The position numbers and the translations under genes are program-made. Of a DNA stretch of 64,000 nt, positions 26,671-39,269 are shown piece after piece. Within the stretch, counting starts at the first letter, position 1. The number at the start of each line of letters is the position of its first letter. The notes below the pieces were generated by a model. The model was not told the DNA's origin, did not search any database, and saw nothing but the letters and a program-made list of their open reading frames with translations. Source of the stretch: Anoplolepis gracilipes (lineage: Eukaryota; Arthropoda; Insecta; Hymenoptera; Formicidae); contig NC_132973.1 in NCBI RefSeq assembly GCF_047496725.1, forward strand, positions 11,046,233-11,110,232, written 5' to 3'.

Positions 26671-26690
26671 CATATATATATATATATATA
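26582..26690. repeat. Compound GA and TA microsatellite
   Basis: A (GA)n run (about 26,582-26,602) is followed by two (TA)n runs (about 26,627-26,666 and 26,673-26,690) separated by ACATACAT. Confidence 0.9.
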
Positions 26691-28191
26691 AATAAAGATA
26701 AATATATAAGTGTAGTGTGTAGGGGTGTAACGGAGTTTTAAACACATGTTACCGGTATCATGAGAAGAGAACCCTTTACGTGATACAATAAGTAAGCGAC
26801 AAACGATATATACAGCTGCAATTTAACTATATTTAACTTATAGAGCAGGGCCGTTACGGCTATCGGGTCCATGATAGCCTCGCAAAATCTCTCGAGTGCC
26901 TTTATATCGAGAGGCATCAGATAAATCGATGTAAATCTGTAACGATGTCGGACTTGTTTCGGCAAAAAAAAAGCGACGTCTATATAGACCTCTTTGTTTC
27001 TCTTCTTGCTCTTCTTTGTTTCTACAATTATGCTACAGTTTATCCCTCCTTGTCTTAAAGTTAAGCGATTTGCCCGATACCCTCTTTCGTATACGCATCG
27101 ATACGTTTACATTGTACGGAAAAAAAAAAAAAGAAATATTTAACCAACTCGATGTGCCTGTTTAACGAATAATCATATTTACACTGGATAATTATTAATT
27201 GTAACGGGAAAAGAGAAAAGGATATAAATAGATTGGGAAGTCGTTTTTTCTTTTTCTTCGATATAGACTGAACGCGCTGTCGGCGAAACGCGTTACAATC
27301 ATCGTAAAACATGTTACGTGTTGATATTCATCCCTGGGTTTTGACGTAATTGATCAATTCACGCCCAATTGTATATGTACATACAAACATACATACATAC
27401 ATGTATACATGCTTCCACGTATGACAGTATAGAGATACTCGCGTCGCATTAAAACTATACCATATACCCTTCTCCATATGAGACTCGTGAGAAGAAAAAA
27501 AAAGTCATATCTTTAGGTTTCATCCCCTCTACGCGTAATAATGTTGGATGTGTGTATGTGCGTGAGTTATAGTAGTCGTAGCACGCGTAGCGATAAGTTT
27601 TTTTTTTCGCTTCTTTTTCGTATACGTTTCGTATATACGTATCGTTAGATACGGATTTTAGTCACGTTTTCTTCTCACTCCATTTACGAGCAGGTCTTGA
27701 CTGACGATAGGATTTCGATTATCGAGAAACGATGTGGCGTTCGAATTATCGTAGATCTCGCTAAAGTGTTATTTTCTTCAGGGGATTATGGGTACGTAAT
27801 AAAAGAAATATAAACGCGGTAGAGCGGAAATCTTTAAGCGGGTGACATATCGACTATTTTAAAGGGTACAAAAAACGTACGCGCGCGGACCACCTACAGT
27901 AGGTCGACCTGATTTCGTTGTTACATCGTATCGATATATTGTATATTGTCTGTATATATTTTTTTTTCAATCGATCGTCGGTCAATACGTGTTTGCGTTT
28001 CGTCTCGTCGTCATTTCAGACCATACATCACACGTTGCTAATTAATTAAACACACATACATACACATGACTACACGTAATAAGCTATCTAAATAAAAAGA
28101 AGTAGAGACGCTATAAAACGCTGTGTGAAAAATTAAGTAAAAGATACCGTAATTGTATCGATGGTTCTAGTTGTGATATTTTATTATAATG

Positions 28192-28194
<3 letters not shown>

Positions 28195-28244
<50 letters not shown>

Positions 28245-28260
28245 GTATATATGTGTATAT
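28195..28260. repeat. TA microsatellite with TG interruptions
   Basis: (AT)n run interrupted by ATGT units. Confidence 0.85.
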
Positions 28261-29461
28261 ATTCGTGCGCAATTAACTTTGAGCGGGTTTTCTCACATGC
28301 CCGACGTATATATCGCGAGATATAAAGTATGTAGAGGAGTTGTATCTTAATCTTAACGTATTAATTATATAGGAGAGAAGGAGGAAGAGATTATACGTTG
28401 TTGCGGTAAATAATTCATGATGATCCACATGTATAATGTTACGATTATTTGGCAATTTTGCGAACGATTTTTTGTTTTTTTACTTCGGTCTAAACTAAAT
28501 CTAACGTACGAACTTTCGCCGTTCTTTTCTTTTGTCGTAACATTAATTCTTACCGATCGGAATATTATTCAAAATGTGCAAAATTTTTTTTCAAAATGTA
28601 TAAATTTTTTTTTTTTTTTTTTTTTTGAAAAGTTAAAGTTATTTCGTGTTACAAATGTAAAGCTGCTAAATTTCTTTGTGATATAAATACGGTTTACATG
28701 TAACTAGCTCGGGTCTTTTAAAAATGAAAAGAAAAATAATTATTTAAACTTTTATACATATACAATCGCAACTGTAACAGTTACATAGTCCTTTCGTTCG
28801 GATAGAGTATGATAATAACACATTAGGTGTAAAGTATCTAGTTTTTTTGAATCGTTTTGAAATATGTACATATGTTTCTTATTACATCTGGGGAGGTTGG
28901 GGGGGGGGGAGGTGATATATTAGTCTTAGGTGTAGTGCCTAAAGTGATGAGATTGTGTGTCTGATAGATTTATTTAACATGGGATCTCCAAGTTGATTCT
29001 GCGTCGGTGCAGGAAAAATTTGCTGGATCGCGAATATTGTCGGAAAACAGGTTTTTTTTAGGTTGAAACTATTCAATTAAGAAAATTGATAGTTTTAATA
29101 TTAAACCTGTGCAGGCACACAAGACACACACACACACACACATACATATACACACAAAAGAAAAAGGATGATAAGCGCGACCAATATATTTCTTGTGTAT
29201 TGGGTTGCAGATTATTTAAAGTCACTGCAAAATTGAGAAACGCTTAGATGTGCTTAGCATGAGAAGATATTTGTGTAAAAGTGATCAAATGTAAACAAAA
29301 AAAGAAAAAAAGAAAATAGGATAAGGGGGAAGGCTTACAATTTCATTGTTAGGACTGTAATATTCATCGCGTTGTACGGGACAGTTCGTATAAAGATATG
29401 TTATCACTGTAAACAAAATAACACTAACTTTCTCACGAGAGAAAAAGGTAGATATGTAGCT

Positions 29462-29502
<41 letters not shown>

Positions 29503-31737
29503 ATATAGGAAAGAATAACATATTTTTGGAGTTAATAGAGAAGATTGATATTGTGCTAATTAAATTATTAAACATTTCTCTTAGGTTCTCTATTTGCTAC
29601 GTTGCTCGTCGTAATCGGACCACATTTGCAAGTAATAGACAATTATTAGCTAAACAATTTCCGGGCTACGCCTCAATAAATCGAGTTAATTTGTCAAATT
29701 TTATTGAACGTCGCATATCCCACTCAAGTGTCCACTTGAATGTATTTGATTAAATATTTTCGTGAATATCCTAAAATTTTATTATTTTATTTTTTTTTGA
29801 AAGTAAAAGTATTTGTGATTAAACTCAGTATTACATCTCGGATTTAAAATAATGTAAAAATTTTTGATGTGAGAATGAAAAAAGTCTTTAGAAAAAAAAA
29901 GAACGGCAATCCTATATATGTTTAAAATTTAAGAGAGCTTGACATTTTTTATCTAAAGCAGAATATTTAATATGGAAGTTGACTAGACCAGAGAGTTCTA
30001 AAAGTTGTCGTTACTAGAATAAATGAAGTCCGATTAGAGAAGCAAAGAAATAGATAGATTTATCGCGCGGGTAATTGTATAATAAGGTAATAGGAACGGC
30101 GAGACTATCCGACTGTTCTTCAATGTTCTTAATGTTCACTATTATACTATGGTAATGTAACGGCAAATAATAATTAACGGTGGGACTTGTACTATATATA
30201 CGTTTATCAAGATTTATGCATAATGCTGTATTATAAAAATTAGTCGTAGAGTGAAGAAAGAGAGAGAGAGAGAGAAAGAGAGTATCCTCGTACGTAGACA
30301 CATCACTGTTTAGATTCTCTAGCCATTTCACCTACGCGTGACTGATAGAGGCAATGTACAATTAGCCGTGTCTCTTTTTATTATGGAAAATATTTCTCTC
30401 CACGAGTCGGTAGTAAATTTGATGTTTTACAAATCGAACATTTTAGACTTTCTTCCTAACGTAACGTAGAAGACGATCCAGTTGCAAACTCTTAGTCGTA
30501 GGATCGCTTGTATGCATTGGACCAGACAGAAATCGATCGTTATTGTACTCGTATTTGTAAAATCAAAAGAGAGAGACAGGGGGAGAGAGACGTGCGTAAT
30601 TAAGGGACTTTTTTACAGACGCAGGTCGTTTTTTGCTCTTTCGAGTCTCCTTTTGGTACGTAGACACGTTGAAGGGACCCAAGTGTCTCGTCGTCTTCTT
30701 CTAAGTATCCAGCAAAAGGAAAAAAAAAATTCGCATATATTTAATTATACCTCGTAGTACGATGGGCAGTATTTAGTTCTTTGCTACTCATGACACATTT
30801 AGACACGATTTCCTTAACTATTTAAAAACTCGAGATAATCAACGTAACACGGAGACAAATTTATAGCAGGAGTGCGAAAAGATGTCCGTCTGACTTTGAT
30901 TTTTATATTTTACGATGATAAGCCGAACTTGCACTGCATTTTATCACGATAAAATACAATTGTTACGCTACGTATTTATACCTAACCGCGTGTTAAATCA
31001 ATGTCCCTTTCGTGTATATTAATTGTACTATGATGATAGTAGTGACGCAAGCTGTATTATGTAATTATTGATGCATCGTTTTAATGGCATCGTGATTACA
31101 AGTATCGTTTATCCTCACATCGTACGTACAATCGCATCATATAAATTCTCCGCAAAATTTCAATATTGAATATCGATCAATTACGTTTTCCCACGTGTTT
31201 CAATATCTCTTCAACTTATCCAAATTTCTTTATCTAGACAGCTAATTAAGCGACTTTTGTTGGTTTACGAGGAAAATCCTCGTAATAGCTGAGTCTGACA
31301 TGGTCATTTTTACTGTACTAAATGCAAACTTGAATTATCAAATATCACATATAATTATATCTACATTGATATCATTTATTCATCGTTCAATCTGTTTGAC
31401 TTATTTCGGAAAAGAATTTTCATAGCGTTGCCTTATTAATGACTTATTGTCGATATATATGATAATCATTAAAAGCGACATTCGTAATACGTATTGCCGA
31501 ATAAATAAATTGTTAAAGTCATCGATATTAATATACTATCTGCCAAATCTCTTTCTCGTATGAACAAACACACATCACACTACAATTACATTACATCACG
31601 AAGAATCTACGCGCGGTGACTTAAGAGCTGGAATTTCTGGAAATCGCGAAATTATCATTTAATCAAATCGTCACGATAAGCCGATAAATGTTATCGGTAT
31701 TTCTAGCTCGTTCGCGCGTGGATCTTTTTTTTCTCGA

Positions 31738-31738
31738 C

Positions 31739-31763
<25 letters not shown>
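31738..31763. repeat. CA microsatellite
   Basis: (CA)n run following a TTTTTTTTCTCGACCA stretch. Confidence 0.85.
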
Positions 31764-31769
<6 letters not shown>

Positions 31770-32732
31770 GCATACGCCAAGAATATAGTAACCCCGACTT
31801 ATTGTCCAAGTGGCGAGTAAAGTGAAGTTTCTAAAGTATGATTATTAAGTGTATAGAGTGTTTTTAAGCTTTCTCAAGAAGTCTCTTGAAGTATTGTAAT
31901 CGTTGGCTGAGCCAAAAATTCTCCGCTTGCATATATGGTGGCCCTTTTGCAGATTCGTTCGTCAATATATGTATAGAGACAGACACACGCATGGTGAATA
32001 CCTAAGTACGGATACCTGACGAACAGTTAATCACCTCGAGTCACTTTGGTACAGATGTGTATCGCGTAATGCAATAAGATATTAATGTTGCTTATTATTT
32101 GATTGTTATTTTCAAATTTAATAATGTGAAACGTAATGTTGCTACAAATTTGTTCTTGTAATTTGTTGCCATTTATATTTGAACATCAGCTGTTAGAATC
32201 GAAAGCTGATATTGGACCATCTTTTTTTTTGTTATATTAAATACGATAAATTTTCGCAAGCTCTTTCTCTTTCTAAAAGCTATTCTATTCTTGATTTATT
32301 ATCGCAATCAATATTTCATACACATTTTAATCGTTGATTAATGTATATAAAATATTGACGGCAACTTTTACGGTAAAATTATTTACATACATTTTATATA
32401 TTTCTTGTCCATTTTTGTAATTTATTGAAAAGTATAATTATCTGATTGAAAAAATATATGAAAATAATTGATGTGTGGGTGTGTGTGTATGCGCGCGCGT
32501 GTGTGAATATATGCAAAATACAACGCAAGTTAAAGCAACATAGAACAGTGTCTTTAGCAAGAACATAGTTACTATTACAAAGTAAAAAGAAATTCTAATT
32601 AAGAGATTTAGAGTAGACTTAGATAGAGCGTGCCTTGCGTTACCGTGACACCGACATTACTGAATGTCACTTCTTCTTCGCGATCGTATCTGTACTAATC
32701 CGTACTTAGGTAATCGATAAATGTGCATCGAA

Positions 32733-32782
32733 TATATATATATATATATATGTGTATATATATATATATGTATGTATTAATA

Positions 32783-32826
<44 letters not shown>
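32733..32826. repeat. Long interrupted TA microsatellite
   Basis: TA-rich simple sequence with TGTGTATA and ATGTATG interruptions. It generates Tyr-Ile shadow ORFs on the minus strand. Confidence 0.9.
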
Positions 32827-32835
<9 letters not shown>

Positions 32836-35829
32836 TATATGTATACACTTCTACATATATAAATACATAAATAATAGATACATATGCATAGATAGGTATA
32901 TACACACATACCTGCATATACATATATATGTATAATATATATATTATAAATATTACATCCATATATATTATAAATAATATTCATATTATGTAACAAAAAG
33001 CTTATGTACGTGTGACGGATTATTCCGGAGGTCGACCAGAGTACAAAGCGTAGATTTAGTTTGGCCTCGGAAATAGTTTGCGCACGCAGTCGAATCAATG
33101 TCATCGACGAATGTTAGAGTACTGAAACATATATTTAACAACAAAAAGGTATGCGTAGTGTAGAGAAAAAGCCGACGACCGCCAAGTTGTTAATATCGTC
33201 GCATCGACTGAGAATTGAGAGATTGCCGTCTAACTGACAATAAATGAAAATTATCACAGATCGGGACGAACAAAACTTCTCTGGGGAGCTATTATGTAGC
33301 TATTTAGAATTGTTTCTGATCGGAATGAAATTTTTAAAAATGTAGTAAAGTGTGATTGGCTCGGATTCGCTCGCATCTTAACAAGATATAGATTCATAGC
33401 AATCTAAAGAAATGATATCGCGATCAAATTCGCGATTTTGTCAATCGGAACTCGTCAGTCACATCAAACTCATCTTCAATTGGAAATAATTACATAATAG
33501 CTACTCTGATAAAGATCCGAAATTTGGATACGCTCGTTTTTTGACGCGGATAATGATTGAATGATGAAAACTGATTCGTATAATTAATTTTCAATATTTA
33601 TTAATATTATTATATCTGACAAATCAAATTATTACAAAAAAAAAAAAAAAAAAAAAAAATATCAGCTCTCGATCGACGCGGCGATCGACATTTGGCAAAT
33701 TAATTACACCGAACGTATGTCTAAGCTACCAAAAATTCTAATCGTCGTAATACAGCTCGTGATTATCAAGGGAATGATGATAAAAAGTGTGCATATCGCG
33801 AAAGATGAGTAAAAAGGAAAAAAAAAAGTAAGACGGATTGGAATCCTTCGATAGCCACGAGTTTGTCGCTTTTCCGATAATAGGGATTATAATCGGTGAC
33901 GACTTACTTATCGACTATAGAGAGCGTTTCTGAATTTTTTAAGTCGTGCATCGACATTAAGGTGCATATATCCTGTGGGCGTAAGAAGTCTATTTGATAT
34001 TTATATTTTAATACACACACGAGCCGATTATATTTAGTGTATTGTAATTATCAAACATATTGATTAACTGTCCCGGCTGTTTATTCGCTCGTTTGCGAAC
34101 TCCACTGAAAGTTCTGGCCTGAATCGAAATCAGGACGGGAGTGAAGAACGGGACGCGAGCGATCGGTCGGCGTGCGAGCCACGATTTTCTGTATATTACT
34201 GTAGTATAATAATCAAACACTAAAGACTAATGCTTAAGGTGATCAATGAGACTCCGTTGTAATTCGGAGTAGTAAGTGTATTCGCGAATTACTATGCAAT
34301 GTAAACAACACGTCAGAGCGGAAGGAAGAGAGAGAAAAAGAAAAGAAAGAAAATTAATACAAAAATGATGAAGAGAAAGATTATGGGGGAAAAAATAAAG
34401 AAAAACGCATTTGATTAATTAACATATATCGGGTTTACGCAGCGGTACATACATCACTGTGTCTTAGCTCGTAAATAAATGCGGATGTCCACGCATCGTC
34501 GCGGGCAATCTGTGAACTGAGTTGAGTAGTGTTTTAAGCGCACTCTTCTTTTTTCTTCTTCTTCTTTAACACACTCTCCTGGATTGCATATTCAACAGCT
34601 CCCATTTCCATCAATATTCAACTCGAACCAACGAAATCTCCTGTAAACTACTGTCTCTACTTCCTGCGTCCTCCGTAAAAGTTTTTATTTTGCTGGACTG
34701 AGAGTCAAACGTACTCCAATTTTTTTTTCTCAACAATGTTTAATTGACACATGTTGTGACTACTGTCTTTATCAATAATTCAAACCATCAAATCGGAACA
34801 AAACATTTTATATTTAGAAAATCACATTTCTCTTATTTTCTATGTGAGAGTTTTCCACTCTTTTATGATAAAAGCGTTTTTCCTAACAAGTGGAAGGGCG
34901 TTACTTTCTTACACAAGTGTGATTTTCTTAAATTAATATCAGCTTTGCTTATTCTTAAACAAGAAAAACACTGGGATGGAGTAAATCGGAGTTCGAGCTT
35001 GGCATAATTGTGAAATCTTTGATTTGCTCCAACGTAAACGTCAATTATATCGATATTTGTGACTCTTACAATTAGTCAAAAGAGAACTGAAGAAAAAAAA
35101 TAGCAATTACTAAATACGCCTAAGTCAGCTTGTCGCGCCTGAAAAATCGACTGTTCACATTTTGCTGGATGTTATCAAGTAGCAGCATAGCAACGCAGCG
35201 ATTTCGAAAATGGAAAGGCAAGACAGATGTAGAAAGAAGTCTCTTTAACTCTTACGTACCTGTTCTATACGTATAATTGTAAGTCTGCAATCAAAGTAAT
35301 TGTTTCGTCGAAAGAAAGTGATCAAAATGAAACGTCGATCAAAAAGCTTCGCGCGTTTTTAATAGGTAGACGATAAATTTGTTAGGCACGAAACTCTCAC
35401 GAATCGTCCCTTTTTATATGACGCTGCATCGAATCCACGAATAGATAAACGTGATTAGAGATTACAGTGTAAATGCTTTGTCTCGGCGCGCGTTTTGTCA
35501 AATTCTGTACTTTGCTATGCTGTCACATGACTTGGAAAAAAAAGAAAAAAAAAAATCAGTGTAACTAGAGATCAACCAATGTGATTCTGTAGCTTATTAT
35601 CCTACTTGTATAGATACATTGACGTTCAGCGCTTGAAATTTCATAGCAATTTTTGCCGATTATAATAATGACGGGTGGATTTCCTATAGATCGAAGGATA
35701 CGGACTTTCTTTTCTTCATTTTCAAGCTATAGAATGATATTGATTGTACATTTTTGATAGAGTCATAGGGCATTTGAGAATCCACATTAAATATCCGCAT
35801 ATGGCAACCGATCTTTAGAATGTTAAAAA

Positions 35830-36303
35830 TTGAATGTCTGTAAGATAGAGATTGTTTGTCGTAAGTTACATAGTTTTCCATCATTAGGATATAAGGATTT
35901 CTATTCTAATATATTAATGTGTTGGCAAAGAAATATTGACTTCTTGAGAGTAGTGCGGTATCTTGCTGAAAGATACGAAATGTATGTAATAATGTATAGC
36001 TTCTTCTCTTCGTATCGGCCAAGTCCTATATTAGATTATTACAGACAAGAATTGTTGTCGTCTAGAATAACTTCCAAATCTCTTAAACTACTTAAAAATG
36101 TTTTACTCAAAGAACTTGTTTCTATTCTTCTAAAGCAATATCTGTTTTTGATTAATTTTGTGCATACAATTGGATTCCCTGATGCAGAAGAACATATCAA
36201 GCTTCCAAAATTTTTGGTAAAAAAATATGCAAAACTATCCGCTTGCTTTCAAGAAATATATTTTTCATGTTTTATATTCTCTCTTTTGACTTTACACTTT
36301 TAG
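35830..36303 (+). CDS. Isolated 157-codon ORF, unrecognised (doubtful)
   Basis: An uninterrupted plus-strand frame ends with TAG at 36,301-36,303 and opens after an in-frame TAA at 35,824. Its first codon is TTG; the first in-frame ATG is at 35,917, which would leave 128 residues. It is much longer than other frames in this AT-rich tract. The predicted protein is rich in Leu, Ile, Tyr, Phe and Lys, with segments such as DYYRQELLSSR and GFPDAEEHIKLPKFL that look less repetitive than the surrounding shadow frames. I recognise no domain. It may be a decayed or intact single-exon gene, a fragment of a mobile element, or chance. No promoter or partner exons were found. Confidence 0.2.
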   Translation: MNVCKIEIVCRKLHSFPSLGYKDFYSNILMCWQRNIDFLRVVRYLAERYEMYVIMYSFFSSYRPSPILDYYRQELLSSRITSKSLKLLKNVLLKELVSILLKQYLFLINFVHTIGFPDAEEHIKLPKFLVKKYAKLSACFQEIYFSCFIFSLLTLHF

Positions 36304-36962
36304 CCACAGATTTTACTAAATGCTATCAAATCTCGTACATAAAATTAACAAAAAAGGAAAAAATTAAACATTATACCCAATAGCAGCAAAGAGCCAATAG
36401 CGCAGAGAAAGTTTGTACAACACTTTTAAATTTTCGTAAAATTTATAAATATCTCTTAAAAAAAAAAAAAAAAAACCAATAAACATCCATGGTAAATTTA
36501 CGTGTTGTAAAAATGTGAGTTTTCCACAAATGTATATTTAATTGCGCTGTTTGAACTTTAGAAATTCTCTCTAATTGAAACAACGTGCATGGAAATAAAT
36601 CAGAGATCCGTGAGTAAACTATATTATATACATATAATTTTAGCATATAGAGGGAAAAATTACTTTTGCTATATTTCGATCAATTACACTTTATATAAAA
36701 AAATTGAATACAAGATTGTTATTTGTCTCATTCTACACTGTCCATTGTCTACTTTTCCTTACTACGAAACTACCAGTTCAATATATGTACATACGTTACG
36801 TAATACCTATATACATACATATTGTTACGTAAATCAAATTACGTTATTAACTAAGCATGCGACTGAATGCCAATGAAAAAAAAGGAGTATGATAGAGTAC
36901 ACATATACAAATGTATAGTTTGCTCGTAGAGGACGTGTGTGCTTTATATAATATCGGTGGGT

Positions 36963-36966
<4 letters not shown>

Positions 36967-37010
<44 letters not shown>
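36967..37010. repeat. TA microsatellite
   Basis: Pure (TA)n run of more than 40 bp. Confidence 0.9.
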
Positions 37011-37017
<7 letters not shown>

Positions 37018-37837
37018 GTATATTAAAACATGTACATATATACGGCAGACCGATATTGTATGAAATAAACGAGTCAATTTACGAGAAAGCATTGTTATAT
37101 ATATACGTATGTTATAATATATTAATTGATAAAACCAGGGTACATATTAAAAACTATATATATATATATACATATATATATGTATATATATATTATGTGT
37201 GTAATACGTTAACGCGAGACGTTTACACGCCAGCATCCCATCGCACACGTGAGCAAAATAATTATTGTGTATATTATTATATAATAACGTGTTCGGCAGG
37301 GCGTGAAATATTGTAAATAAACGTATTTCACCGATTTCGCCCGTCGGGCACAGTAACGAAACATGTAAATGTATTTATTTAAAGATCATAAAGGGGGAAA
37401 AAAAGTAGCGTTGCGTGTGTATGGTTGAAAATATAATAGAGAACAATAGAAAAAAAAGAGGAGCAGTGTGTAACTCGATACTAGACTGTCGTAGATTTAT
37501 TAACTTATTATTATTATCGTTCCTGCCTATTCGCGCAATCTTTGACTGCAATATATCGTAAACACGTCGGACCAAAGTCGTTGTGAGCACTAGCTGTAAA
37601 TTTTGACACCGTTACAGCCTCGTCGTCGAGCACCGTCACTTCACAGAAAAAGGAAAAAAAAATAGAAACGAAAAGGAAGGAAACATCGTATGCTTAGAAG
37701 TACGATGTGTTTGATTTTTTCCTTGTCAAATTACAAAATTAGATTCCTTGTTCATATATCATATTGATATAAGATAAATGTGTATGTCTATTAAAATACG
37801 CGCCAGCTATATAAATGCACATAGCTATTCTGTATAT

Positions 37838-37884
<47 letters not shown>

Positions 37885-38110
37885 ATATATATATTTAGAG
37901 AGAGAAAATTCATTTTACATCTAGAATTAATCGACTTCGACTTGCAATTAATAGCCAATATCTTTTAATACGATAATCGAACGCAACTTGTCCATGTATT
38001 TCAAAATGCGGTGTTTGCTTTGTCAAAAATAAAAAGAAATAGACATTATACAGTCGAGTTTACGCAACCGAAGGTAGTATAATGCAGAGACAGGTGCTCG
38101 GCTCCAGGTA

Positions 38111-38114
<4 letters not shown>

Positions 38115-38183
<69 letters not shown>
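38115..38183. repeat. TA microsatellite
   Basis: Uninterrupted (AT)n run of about 69 bp, the longest pure dinucleotide tract in the window. Confidence 0.9.
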
Positions 38184-38185
<2 letters not shown>

Positions 38186-38886
38186 TAGGCTTTTATCCGT
38201 AGAATTCTCGTATTTTATACATACATAAATACATATGACGCTCACATCGACAAGGCTTGCAAGTGAATCTCATCGAGACGATTTCTCAATATAGTAACGT
38301 ATTCCGAAGAACATGATTTTCCTGTCAAAGAATCATATATATATATAATTTTTGAAATTTGGATTTTTTTTATCGCGATTTTATTATTCCTGACGCACTA
38401 TTAGAAAGCAAATTTTTTGTCTATAGCTTTTGATAATTTTTTTTCGACCCTATCGCAGAATGCAAAAATTTTCTGAAACCGAAGCGACATCAAAGCGGCT
38501 GGTTCAAGCAACATGTGTATTTATCGACATACTTACTGACGACATCACCATTCATTGTCTGCGATTACGTGATTTCCGTCGCAACGGCGAGCGAATTACG
38601 ATTGTCATGGTATATGTGTATTAAACACACCGACGATAATAATAACATTAACGATACAATTACAAAATAAATGTTGCCTTTTGTCACATTGGTAAATGGT
38701 AAATGAGCAAGATACTAATGAATTATGTGCGATTAATAATGTAATAATCTATTGTATTATAAGTATACTCTTAATACCGCGCGGTCACGCATTATGTACA
38801 ACGTCGTGGAGATTATTTCGTATGATTGTAAATGATATGTGTGTTGCGTTGATGTAACGCGCCCCTATATTGCAGTAGGGCTGTGA

Positions 38887-38892
38887 AATAAA
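38887..38892 (+). terminator. Hipk: Distal poly(A) signal candidate
   Basis: AATAAA in the context GTGAAATAAATCAACC, followed by a CT-rich stretch. It lies about 150 nt before the likely poly(A) signal of the convergent YIPF gene. If used by Hipk, it would give a 3' UTR of about 15 kb. Confidence 0.25.
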
Positions 38893-39036
38893 TCAACCAG
38901 ACACTCTCTTTCCCGGTCGTATATATCATTACCCTAAAAGCATCATCTGAAGATTATTTTGTCGAGAACGAGATTATATAAATAGATTTAATTTTTTTTC
39001 CTTTAAATACTCACATATATAGGGATCAGGATATTC

Positions 39037-39042
39037 TTTATT
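39037..39042 (-). terminator. Poly(A) signal of the YIPF gene (candidate)
   Basis: AATAAA on the minus strand, about 230 nt downstream of the YIPF stop codon. Confidence 0.4.
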
Positions 39043-39269
39043 CTCAACTTGCTTATTATTTCAATCATCATAATATAAATATTACACAATATAGTTTTAC
39101 ATAAACAAAGATCGATATGCTGATCAGTATCGTGTGCGATATTTCATTGATTGATATATGTAAAAAATCGGACCTATATAATATTCTTTTAAATGAAACA
39201 ATATCCGATATATATCTTTTTAATAGTCTCAAAAATCGCTCTATCGTCAGATCTGCGTCCAGATGACTT

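Larger units (their letters stand above)
23861..38892 (+). other. Hipk: 15-kb gene-poor tract: probable long Hipk 3' UTR plus flank
   Basis: After the Hipk stop there is no convincing gene until the minus-strand YIPF gene ends at 39,270. The tract is AT-rich, with TA microsatellites at about 24,669, 26,627, 28,195, 29,466, 32,733, 36,967, 37,843 and 38,115. There are at least fifteen AATAAA signals on the plus strand and Pumilio-type TGTAAATA sites (24,648-24,655 and 37,312-37,319). The most proximal poly(A) signal is at 25,004 and a good distal one is at 38,887. How much of the tract is transcribed with Hipk cannot be told from sequence alone. One longer isolated ORF is listed separately. 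Confidence 0.4.

Noticed and set aside
28897..28911. G-run near 28,900 and C-run near 14,987
   Set aside because: Single homopolymers; one run is not enough to support a G-quadruplex or regulatory call.
34744..35007. 87-codon ORF with a partly palindromic core (AAAATCACA / TGTGATTTT)
   Set aside because: Starts at a non-ATG codon, and the inverted match is short and broken; too weak for a gene or element.
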